DNA of 64,000 nt from Teredinibacter purpureus. Its GTDB lineage: Bacteria > Pseudomonadota > Gammaproteobacteria > Pseudomonadales > Cellvibrionaceae. The DNA lies in contig NZ_CP060092.1 of assembly GCF_014217335.1 (NCBI RefSeq), forward strand, positions 3,117,501 to 3,181,500, read 5' to 3'. The notes under the pieces were generated by a model. The model saw nothing but the letters and a program-made list of their open reading frames with translations. It made no database searches and was not told where the DNA came from. Position numbers and translations under genes: made by a program. Below are positions 27,040 to 34,781 of the stretch, piece by piece (positions within the stretch are counted from its first letter, which is position 1; every line of letters starts with the position of its first letter).

Positions 27040-28440
27040 TTAACGCGGCTTAATGGTAATATTCTTTTTAACCTTTTTATTCTTCCAAGGGAATGTGCCG
27101 TCGCTGGTTTTAGTGCTCGCCGTTTTCGGTTTTTTCACTGAGGCCTTTTGCTTAAGTTTGCTTGGTGCTTTGTCGTTTTGGGAAGCGCTTTTTTTATTGG
27201 CCGATTTTGACGGCGTATTTTTTTGGCTTTGTCGGGTTGCATCGCTTTTCGGCGACGTATCGAGTCTTTTGTTTTTGGGCACGTAGTTTAAAATGGAGAT
27301 GGGCACTACTTTCCTTGGTGCGAAGGCTTCTAAATCCCTGCGCTCAACTATATGACCTAATCGGCTTTCTATCGCGCAAAGTGTATTAAAGTCATCTTTT
27401 GAAATAAGCGAAACCGCTTCACCTTTTGCGCCGGCACGGCCCGTACGACCAATGCGGTGAATATACTCGTCAACCTCATTGGGTAGATCGTAATTCACAA
27501 CACGGTCTAGGGTGTCTATATCCAACCCTCGAGCAGCGACACCGGTAGCCACGAGCAAACCACATTCTCCCGACTTGAAACTGGCTAAAATTTCGGTGCG
27601 TGCCGCTTGGCTACGATCACCGTGAATATAGTCTGCGGTTATGCCGCGCTTTGCTAGTTGCTCAACCAGTTTTACGGCGCCGTGTTTGGTGCGAATAAAA
27701 ATAAGTGCCTGTTGCCAGTTGTGCGTTTGAATAAGGTGGCTTAATAGCGCCGACTTTTTATCTTTATCGACTGTGACTAACCACTGTTCAATATCGGGTT
27801 TATTGATATTGCTGCTGCCCAACGATATCTCCACCGCATGAAAAATGGTTGTTTTGACGAGTTGCTTAACGGATTTAGACATGGTGGCTGAAAACAGCAG
27901 GTTTTGGCGTTCTGTGGGTAAGCGCTCGATGATCTTATTAATATCATCGACAAAGCCCATATCGAGCATGCGATCGGCTTCATCTAATACCAGGTATTCT
28001 AGTTCATCGAAATGTAGCGCGCGTTGATGGACCATATCCAACAACCTGCCGGGCGTTGCCACGACAATATCGACACCGGCAATCAATGCTTGTTTCTGAC
28101 TTTCCATATCACTGCCGCCATACATGGCAATACAGCGAATGTCCGAATGGACGGAGTAGCGGGCGACATTCTCGGCAACTTGTACTGCCAGTTCGCGGGT
28201 GGGAACCAAGACTAACGCTCGAATTCGTTTACCGCGCAGTTTGCGACCGGCTACGCGGTCTATAATAGGCAGTATAAAACTGGCTGTCTTACCGGTGCCT
28301 GTCTGGGCGGTAGCAATAAGGTCTTTGCCCGCGAGCACAACGGGTATGGCCTGTTCTTGAATGGGTGTAGGCGTTACATAGCCCTTGTCAGCAATGGCCT
28401 GCAACAATGACTGACTTAAACCAAGCTCTGAAAACGACAT
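27040..28440 (-). CDS. rhlE: DEAD-box ATP-dependent RNA helicase RhlE
   Basis: A 466-residue protein from the ATG at 28440, preceded by TAAGGTGG; an upstream in-frame extension encodes an unlikely hydrophobic leader. Q-motif TPTPIQEQAIP, Walker A AQTGTGKT (45-52), PTREL, TPGR, D153-E-A-D, SAT, and in domain 2 ARGLDI and HRIGRTGR are all present. The C-terminal ~85 residues are Lys/Ser-rich and likely bind RNA. RhlE remodels rRNA precursors during ribosome assembly and cold adaptation. The tail differs among homologues, but the core matches RhlE well. Confidence 0.9.
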   Translation of the reverse strand: MSFSELGLSQSLLQAIADKGYVTPTPIQEQAIPVVLAGKDLIATAQTGTGKTASFILPIIDRVAGRKLRGKRIRALVLVPTRELAVQVAENVARYSVHSDIRCIAMYGGSDMESQKQALIAGVDIVVATPGRLLDMVHQRALHFDELEYLVLDEADRMLDMGFVDDINKIIERLPTERQNLLFSATMSKSVKQLVKTTIFHAVEISLGSSNINKPDIEQWLVTVDKDKKSALLSHLIQTHNWQQALIFIRTKHGAVKLVEQLAKRGITADYIHGDRSQAARTEILASFKSGECGLLVATGVAARGLDIDTLDRVVNYDLPNEVDEYIHRIGRTGRAGAKGEAVSLISKDDFNTLCAIESRLGHIVERRDLEAFAPRKVVPISILNYVPKNKRLDTSPKSDATRQSQKNTPSKSANKKSASQNDKAPSKLKQKASVKKPKTASTKTSDGTFPWKNKKVKKNITIKPR

Positions 28441-28792
28441 ATACCACCTTAGAAATAAGATTAAAAAAACAAAAAACGCCAAATACGCGAAGGTTCGCGC
28501 ACTATACAGGATCGGCACGAATAGCCGTAGCTAATAGCACTGTATAAAGCCTGCGTTGCGAACGTTTGGGGGCGCTAACGCGTTAATAGCGTTAGGTGGC
28601 TAATACTCGCCTAGCAGCGCGTAAGCTTAAGGCCAAAGTAATGGTAGAATTGCCCCATAAACATTACACTGCGCGGCATTCGCTACGCTCCCCTGTACCA
28701 TGCCTCTGCAAAGGAGTGCGTATAGAGGCTGCCCATGCTAGTCGCTACTCAATTGTAGCAACCCATTAGTAGGAACCATTAGTAGGAACCCA
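28441..28792. other. Intergenic region with a 13-bp tandem repeat at the ribosome binding site
   Basis: CATTAGTAGGAAC occurs twice in a row at 28764-28776 and 28777-28789, just before the ATG at 28793, so two AGGA-type sequences are offered. No other feature is seen in the gap, which must also hold the rhlE promoter. Confidence 0.6.
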
Positions 28793-29095
28793 ATGAAAAA
28801 GACCTTTAAGCTAGAACACCCTAAGATAAAAGTGCCGCGCGTAGTCGATTCTGTAAAGCACGATATTAGAAAATACCTCAAAAAAGAACGTAAACGACCT
28901 TTGCCTGCTGGGGCAAAGTATTGGGGTTTTGATTGTAAATTTGGGCAATCTGAAGAGACCGCTGTAGAGGTGCATTTGTCCACGCTAACGAAGAATATTG
29001 ATGATCTTGTGGCCAACAATATTTTGACCATTTACGTGGAAATTACAGCGAAGCCCATTGAGGCCGCTGAAAACCCATCTGCACAGGAGGGGTAG
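28793..29095 (+). CDS. DUF6172 family protein
   Basis: A 100-residue cytoplasmic protein. MKKTFKLEHPK, SVKHDIRKYLKKERKRPLP and YWGFDCKFG match the DUF6172 family (short proteins with a conserved RKYLKRER and WDFDC core). Function unknown. It ends with AGGAGG inside its last codons, which forms the ribosome binding site for the yehS-like gene, so the two are translationally coupled. Confidence 0.78.
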   Translation: MKKTFKLEHPKIKVPRVVDSVKHDIRKYLKKERKRPLPAGAKYWGFDCKFGQSEETAVEVHLSTLTKNIDDLVANNILTIYVEITAKPIEAAENPSAQEG

Positions 29096-29097
29096 CT

Positions 29098-29565
29098 ATC
29101 AACACTAACGCTATATTGCAGCGAGTACAGACTATTTTTGGTCTCACCGATGAGCTTATGCTGTCTGTATTTGCGCAGGGCGGGCACGAAGGTAGTCAAT
29201 CAGAGTTGGCCTCTTGGTTGGCTAGTGAAGGCGAGCCTGAATTTGCTTTGTGTAAAGATGAAAAGCTAGCGCGTTTTCTAAATGGGTTAATAAGCCATAA
29301 GCGAGGCGCTAAAGATGACACCATACCAGAGCCTGAGACTGTTCTAAGTAACAATATGGTGTTGCGTAAATTAAAAATAGCACTCAATTTACAGGCGGAT
29401 GGTTTGCTCGAAATACTGATGCTAAACGAGGTTACGTTAAGCAAACATGAACTCAGCGCTTTATTTAGGCGCCCAGACCATAAAAATTATCGAGAATGCC
29501 TAGACCCATTGTTGAATAACTTTCTGGATGGAATGGAAAAGCACTTTCGTAAAAATCAAACGTAG
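29098..29565 (+). CDS. yehS: DUF1456 family protein YehS, probable ATC start
   Basis: The frame is a clear YehS homologue: two tandem copies of a helical module, with SVFAQGGHEGSQSELASWL in the first and MLNEVTLSKHELSALFRRPDH in the second, and the Lys/Asn-rich KNYREC end. Homologues begin with a few residues then (L/I)LRxLRYxxxL. Here the matching NTNAILQRVQTIFGL begins at an ATC codon (29098), seven bases after a perfect AGGAGG (29085-29090) and just after the upstream stop. The only other starts are a TTG at 29116, which lacks a ribosome binding site and cuts into the conserved helix. YehS function is unknown. Confidence 0.82.
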   Translation: MNTNAILQRVQTIFGLTDELMLSVFAQGGHEGSQSELASWLASEGEPEFALCKDEKLARFLNGLISHKRGAKDDTIPEPETVLSNNMVLRKLKIALNLQADGLLEILMLNEVTLSKHELSALFRRPDHKNYRECLDPLLNNFLDGMEKHFRKNQT

Positions 29566-30085
29566 ACTTTGACGCAGTTTTTTGTGTGACGCGCCACGGT
29601 AAAACTTTTAATTGCAGAATTGACGTGGCGCACATGAACTTTCTTTATCACTAAGGCGGCTTAAAAGGGCGTCAGGTTTAGTTGTTAAACATATTGAACC
29701 CTGCTGACACTCCCAGCACAGTGTGCGCTCTTAAAATGTTTTTTTTATTCATTCATTCTCTATATTCGTTTCGCTAAGGTGCCCGTTCGGTGCCGCCTGA
29801 TTTAATGCCGAGCACAAATTAGTGTGAGATGTTATACCTCATCGGTTATCGTGTAAAAACGCCCAACACCGAATACGTTGTAAAATAACGTTTTCTACTA
29901 AACTTTTATACAGCCATATCACGCGTTTATTTCGTTTTTACTAGGGCGTTATTGCAAGTTGACACCTTATTTTTTATGACGGTTCAACAAAAACAGGCAG
30001 TTCTGCTAAGATGAGCCTCCATTGAGCTGAGCGCATTACTCCGTTGTTATGAATAAACGCTACCTTGTAATCCTGCCATTATTAA
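29566..30085. other. Intergenic region, no feature recognised
   Basis: Five hundred bases with no supported ORF. It separates yehS from the transposase relic and may include eroded flanks of the element. Confidence 0.35.
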
Positions 30086-30800
30086 CCTCAGTTAAAAGTA
30101 GAGGGCTTAGCTTTTAAAGCAATTGTGTTGGTGGAATACCGGCAATGGCTGAATGTGGTCGATGATTGTTGTACGTCCACTGCCATTGAATCGCCAAGAT
30201 TTGAGCGTGTTTTATATCCTCAAACAAATTGAGTTTCAGCTATTCTTGTCTAGCGGTTCGATTAAACCGTTCAATATAATGATTTTTAGTTGGTTTTCCT
30301 CGCTGAACACATCATAAAGTTTCTTATTCTGTCGTCCAATCAATGGATACTTGGCGAATATATTCGGGCCGTTGTTAAAATGAATGGCCGCAGGATTTTC
30401 CCGCCATTCAATCACTTGTTTCAGCGAATGAATGATTTATAAATTCTATAGATCACACTTGGTTGACCTCTAATGGGACAATCAGCGCTTCTGGCTTGTC
30501 ACGCTTAGTTCGCTTTTTCGGCTTAATTCGCAGGTTTAATTTAAACTTGGTATAAATACGGTAACCGCGTTTATGATTCCAACGAAAGACTTTAGTGTTG
30601 CGTAAAAATAAAAAAATATAAACCAAATCCCCAGCGTTTGTTCGCTGCGGTTAATCTTAAAATACAATCGGCTATTTCCATATTTTTATCCGATAATCGC
30701 GCGTGGTATGCATAGCAAGTGACACGAATACTAACGTTGTATTGCGCATTCACTTTATGATTCAGTTCTCTGTGCCGAGCTGGCTTCACCACTTTTTTTG
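30086..30800 (-). mobile_element. Eroded IS3-family element (OrfB transposase relic)
   Basis: On the minus strand, a fragment starting at GTG 30792 reads VKPARHREL, then KRWGFGLYFF; after a frameshift comes NHKRGYRIYTKFKLNLRIKP then KKRTKRDKPEAL; near 30120-30190 the end of the integrase core reads QWTYNNHRPHSAIAGIPPTQ. These are landmarks of IS3-family OrfB of the IS407/IS51 type. Frameshifts and internal loss leave no working DDE domain. Seven T at 30793-30799 (A7G in coding sense) may be the old programmed frameshift site between OrfA and OrfB. Beyond the stop, TAACCTCAGTTAAAAG (30084-30099) may be the element end; it recurs near 51268. Confidence 0.82.
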
Positions 30801-30855
30801 ATGATTTTCTTTGTGGTATTTTCTTTAATATTCTCTACCGCGTTGTGAATTAAAA

Positions 30856-30890
30856 TAAGAGTGGCTAGTGATATTGGCTAGCCACTCTTA
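30856..30890 (-). terminator. Hairpin terminator for the Cys-rich protein gene
   Basis: A perfect 13-bp stem TAAGAGTGGCTAG / CTAGCCACTCTTA with a 9-base loop. On the minus strand it is followed by TTTTAATTC, giving a short U tract. It lies ~115 bases past the stop of the gene at 31004-31393. Confidence 0.65.
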
Positions 30891-31003
30891 ACTAACACTT
30901 TCTATTGTTGCTCGTTAAGGTAACGATTAAACACAATGGGAACAATATAGAAAATAGGTAAGCTTATTCTACTGATAAATATTAATAGAGTAGCTGTGTA
31001 GTG

Positions 31004-31393
31004 TTAATTACAGTAGAAAGAGTAACAGTAATTATTCGTTGTGGTGGTGTAATAACCACTTGTACCACAGATTTGAGCAGCCGTTTGCGCTGCGCTAACA
31101 ACCCCAGAGCCACAAGAATAGGCTACGCGTGTTGGGGTAGGTGCGGGTGTTGGAGTAGGTGTTGACTGTGAGCCTGCTCCACATTCAAAACGATAACAGC
31201 CCCCGCCCACACTATACGAATTGGTGCCACACTGGCCACACTGATTGCTCGCGTATTGTGCGGCAGACACCACGCCGGAGCTACACGCGGTTGTAACTGT
31301 GTCGCCACAATCAAAGGCTGCTAGCGACTGGCTGGGCATTAATGCAAAGCCAATAACGAAAGCCACTATTGATAAAATTCTTATGTTAAACAT
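31004..31393 (-). CDS. Small secreted Cys-rich protein with a duplicated module
   Basis: A 129-residue protein from the ATG at 31393, preceded by ACAGGAGATTTACA. A signal peptide ends at SLAA-FD. Two homologous Cys modules follow: the first contains CSSGVVSAAQYASNQC and CYRFECG, the second CGSGVVSAAQTAAQIC and CYSFYCN. They are joined by a TPTPTPAPTPT linker, the style of linker used in secreted carbohydrate-active proteins. An even number of Cys suggests disulfides. I do not recognise a family; binding to carbohydrate or surface display are guesses. An expressed gene is likely: good ribosome binding site and own terminator. Confidence 0.75.
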   Translation of the reverse strand: MFNIRILSIVAFVIGFALMPSQSLAAFDCGDTVTTACSSGVVSAAQYASNQCGQCGTNSYSVGGGCYRFECGAGSQSTPTPTPAPTPTRVAYSCGSGVVSAAQTAAQICGTSGYYTTTTNNYCYSFYCN

Positions 31394-31740
31394 TGTAAAT
31401 CTCCTGTTTTTTAGATTAGGCCCAATACTGTAGGGCACTCGAAGAGATTCATTCATCCCTGCGTGCTCTAAGTTAGGGTAAAAGGAGCGAGGTGTTTTGT
31501 AGGTTGGCTCACAAGTTAAGTTAATGGCGCGGGCTTCACGACATTTAAAAGCCTATTTGCAACACACGTATCATTCCGAAGCGTTGGTTGTGTATGGCGA
31601 CGCTAATGTTTATTGATGCCAGTAATAGCGTGCCGTTAAAAAAGCGGGGCGGGGCCTAGCCTGCTTTAACAATATTTTTGTTGGCAGGCTGTTTTTAGAA
31701 TGGTTATAGCGGTGAGAATGAAGCCGAGTTGCTATTATCG
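31394..31740. other. Intergenic region between RNase R gene and Cys-rich gene
   Basis: Promoter of the Cys-rich gene should lie here. The ORF extends upstream in frame to 31456 but without a better start. No RNA gene or strong terminator for rnr is visible beyond a GC-rich AAAGCGGGGCGGGGCC patch. Confidence 0.35.
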
Positions 31741-33993
31741 TTATACTGCCTGGGATCGTAGTGCACTCGAAAGAGTGAAATCCATTTTACGTTGACGTAA
31801 ATCAACGGTTTTTAATTTAACGGTTACTCTATCGCCGAGAGAGATACGTTGTGTTCCATTCACCAGCTGTTGTTTTGAGGCATTAAAGACAAAGCTGCCT
31901 TGTGTAAGGCTGGCTAGTGGCACTAAACCTTCTACGCCTATTTCATCCAGCTCAACAAAAAAACCAAAACTGGCAACACCCGACACTGTTGCTTCATATG
32001 AATCGCCAATAAACTTTTCCATATACTCACATTTTAATGCGCTTTCAACTTCACGGCTTACGTCGTCGGCTTTGCGCGATTGTGTGGAACAATGCGTACT
32101 TAGTGCTTCAATTGCAGCCGCGTTATAGGGGTATGCTTTTTTAGAGAGTGTTTTTCCTGCGAACTTTTCTAGGTGAAGGAAACGGAGTATACGTTGAATA
32201 CCGCTGTTTTCTTTGCCTCGGATTTTTGCTCGAATCGCTCGGTGCGTCACTAAATCTGGGTAGCGGCGGATGGGCGACGTAAAATGTGCATAGGCCTCGT
32301 AGGCTAAACCAAAGTGGCCCTGATTATTGGGGGCGTATTCTGCCTGACTTTGAGAACGTAAGAGTAGGATGCGGATAACACTGGCATCCGAACGCAGGCT
32401 GATTTTTTCCAGCAGTGTATTGTAATGATGAGACGTCGGTTTATCACCGCCAGCCAGTGCCAATCCTTTTTCGGAGAGGAGTGAGCGCAGTAGTGTTAAT
32501 TTTTTAGGTTGTGGCCCTGCATGTACGCGAAACAACCCCGGTATTTTATGGCGAGCTAAAAATTGTGCCGTGGCGACATTAGCGCATAGCATAAACTCTT
32601 CTATCATTCGATGCGCATCGTGTCGTTTAATCGGTTTTATGCTGGCTATCTTCTGGTTTTTGTTAAGGTTAAGCGCGAGTTCCTGAGTATCAAACTCAAT
32701 TGCCCCTCGCAGTTTTCGTGCGTGGCTTAAACGTAAATAGAGTGCGTGAAGGTTGTGAATATGCGGTGCTATTGCTGGTAGCGTTTCAGTGATTTTCTTT
32801 GCCATTTTTGAGCGTGGTTTGGCCACTATCGCATGGGCTTGGTCATAAGTGAGCCGGGCGTGGGAATGAATAATCCCTTCACAGAACAGCGATTGAGTGA
32901 CGACGCCGTCATGGTTGATGGTCATGTCGCATACCATAACTAAACGATCTTCATGCGGGTTGAGCGAACAAAGCCCGTTTGAGAGGGATTCGGGCAACAT
33001 GGGAATAACTTGACCAGGACAATAGATAGACGTGCCTCGCGCTTGCGCTTCTATGTCCAAGGCGTCGTTTGGCTGCACATAATGTGATACATCGGCAATG
33101 GCAACAAGTAACCGCCACTGTCCAGACTCTGTTCTCTCACAATATACGGCATCATCAAAGTCTTTAGCGTCGGCACCATCGATTGTTACAAAAGGCAGCG
33201 CTCTGTAGTCAATTCGTGCGTTTTTGTCCGATTCGAGTACGTGGTTGCCGAGCGATTCAGCTTTTTCTGTAAGTTCATCACGCCATTGGTCTGTAATGCC
33301 ATGCCGACGTAGCGCTAGTTTCGTTTCCATTCCAGCGGAGTGCGGGTATCCCAACACTTCGGTAATTTGTACTTGCGTAGCGAGACGATAATTGGGGTAA
33401 TGTGTGATTTTAGTATTAACATACTGCCCAGCTTTCGCGCCTAATAGTGGGTGATCGCCTAATTGAATTTTTTGTGGAATTTTAGTGTTTTCTGGAACTA
33501 CAACATAATCTTTGCCTTGTCGCTTTAATAAGCCGGCTACATGCGTTGTTTTACGTTCAATAATTTTGATAAGCCTGTTGTTCGAGCGGGTGTTAGTGTC
33601 GGGCTCGAGTAATACCTGAACGACATCGCCATCAAATACATAATTTAATTGTACTTTTGGCAAAAATAAATCTTTATCGGTTGCGCTATAGCGCACGAAA
33701 CCAAAGCCATCGGGGTGAATACTAATGACACCGTCAACAAGCAGGTTTTGATCTATTAATCGATAGCCTGCGCGTGGGTTGAATGCGAGCTGACCGTCGC
33801 GTTCCATTGCTCGTAGGCGTCGTCTAAGGGCTTCTTTTTGATCTGGCTCGTTAAGCTTTAGAGCGTGCGCGATCTGCTGGCGAGTCAGTTGTTTTGTTCT
33901 TTTACCAAAAAGGCCGAGAATATAATCACGACTGGGGATGGGGTTTTCGTAAGGTTGATGGGTAGATAATTGTGCGGCAGGGGTCAAACTCAT
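31741..33993 (-). CDS. rnr: Ribonuclease R
   Basis: A 750-residue 3'-5' exoribonuclease. Order: N-terminal winged helix (~25-75, KQLTRQQIAHALKL), two cold-shock domains (~80-230; HPDGFGFVR), the RNB catalytic domain (~255-590) with DGADAKDFDDAVY carrying the catalytic aspartates, AIADVSHYV, HFTSPIRRYPDL, and an S1 domain (~640-725; YEATVSGVASFGFFVEL). RNase R degrades structured RNA and takes part in rRNA quality control and trans-translation. The basic C-terminal tail usual in E. coli is short here. A cold-shock gene lies 247 bases upstream on the same strand, which may reflect shared stress response. Confidence 0.95.
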   Translation of the reverse strand: MSLTPAAQLSTHQPYENPIPSRDYILGLFGKRTKQLTRQQIAHALKLNEPDQKEALRRRLRAMERDGQLAFNPRAGYRLIDQNLLVDGVISIHPDGFGFVRYSATDKDLFLPKVQLNYVFDGDVVQVLLEPDTNTRSNNRLIKIIERKTTHVAGLLKRQGKDYVVVPENTKIPQKIQLGDHPLLGAKAGQYVNTKITHYPNYRLATQVQITEVLGYPHSAGMETKLALRRHGITDQWRDELTEKAESLGNHVLESDKNARIDYRALPFVTIDGADAKDFDDAVYCERTESGQWRLLVAIADVSHYVQPNDALDIEAQARGTSIYCPGQVIPMLPESLSNGLCSLNPHEDRLVMVCDMTINHDGVVTQSLFCEGIIHSHARLTYDQAHAIVAKPRSKMAKKITETLPAIAPHIHNLHALYLRLSHARKLRGAIEFDTQELALNLNKNQKIASIKPIKRHDAHRMIEEFMLCANVATAQFLARHKIPGLFRVHAGPQPKKLTLLRSLLSEKGLALAGGDKPTSHHYNTLLEKISLRSDASVIRILLLRSQSQAEYAPNNQGHFGLAYEAYAHFTSPIRRYPDLVTHRAIRAKIRGKENSGIQRILRFLHLEKFAGKTLSKKAYPYNAAAIEALSTHCSTQSRKADDVSREVESALKCEYMEKFIGDSYEATVSGVASFGFFVELDEIGVEGLVPLASLTQGSFVFNASKQQLVNGTQRISLGDRVTVKLKTVDLRQRKMDFTLSSALRSQAV

Positions 33994-34164
33994 AAAGTTC
34001 TCTTAACGCCGCCCATCGCTTTTTATTGTGTATCGTCAAGTTAGGAAACTAGAAATTTTCAATATTGAAAAAGGTAATACTGAATAAAGCATAAGGCGGG
34101 AATGACTCAGCGATAGAGCCGGTATAGTAATTCGAGCGGTAACTAAACTTGCTCAAGAGGGTGT

Positions 34165-34203
34165 TCAAAAAATATCACACTCACGCGATAAGGGTGAGTG
34201 TGA
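34165..34203 (-). terminator. Rho-independent terminator of the cold-shock gene
   Basis: Perfect 10-bp stem TCACACTCAC / GTGAGTGTGA with a 9-base loop; on the minus strand it is followed by TATTTTTTG. It begins 38 bases after the csp stop. Confidence 0.85.
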
Positions 34204-34240
34204 CGTTAACACGCGTTTAAACCGTGTTAACGTAATCTGT

Positions 34241-34450
34241 TTAGATGCAAACAATATTTTCTGCTTGCGGGCCTTTTTGGCCTTGTGTAACAGTAAACTC
34301 TACGCTTTGACCTTCAGCTAAGGTTTTAAAACCCGTGCTAACGATTGCGCTAAAGTGAGCAAAAACGTCAGGGCCAGATTTTTGTTCAATAAAACCAAAA
34401 CCTTTTGCTTCATTAAACCATTTAACTGAACCAGTTGTTGTATTAGACAT
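34241..34450 (-). CDS. CspA-family cold-shock protein
   Basis: A 69-residue single cold-shock domain. RNP1 is KGFGFI and RNP2 is VFAHF; the strand order [14 protein letters not shown]...[18 protein letters not shown] is full length. AGGATATCTATT precedes the ATG. It binds single-stranded RNA and melts structures. The ~330-base upstream region, free of genes, could give a long structured 5' leader as in cspA. It has its own terminator, so it is a monocistron. Confidence 0.95.
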   Translation of the reverse strand: MSNTTTGSVKWFNEAKGFGFIEQKSGPDVFAHFSAIVSTGFKTLAEGQSVEFTVTQGQKGPQAENIVCI

Positions 34451-34781
34451 AATAGATATCCTAGAAAATAATAGATAGTGCGCCCATGAATGGGGCGATT
34501 AAGCGGGAAGAAAACAGATATTTAACTGAGGATAACGCGAAGTATTACGATTAAGACAACGAGGTACAAACAAAAAAACAGGGCTTTCTCTCAAGCCAGG
34601 CGGCTAAGGTAACAGGAAGTAGCCCAATAAAGCAATTATTTAATGGCTATAGAACACATTAGAACGTTGGTGCATTGTTTTTGGTGCGAGCCGGGGTGGT
34701 GCTAATAGGTAGGTGTGGTACTGAAAGCGGTGGTAGCACCGTACCCACCCAAAAAAGTATCTAGAGCGACGACAACTCGAG
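34451..34781. promoter_or_regulatory. Leader/promoter region of the cold-shock gene
   Basis: No ORF. It includes the csp ribosome binding site and presumably its promoter; AT-rich with poly-A patches. A long leader would fit the cspA paradigm, but I could not identify a cold box or thermosensor fold by eye. Confidence 0.4.
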
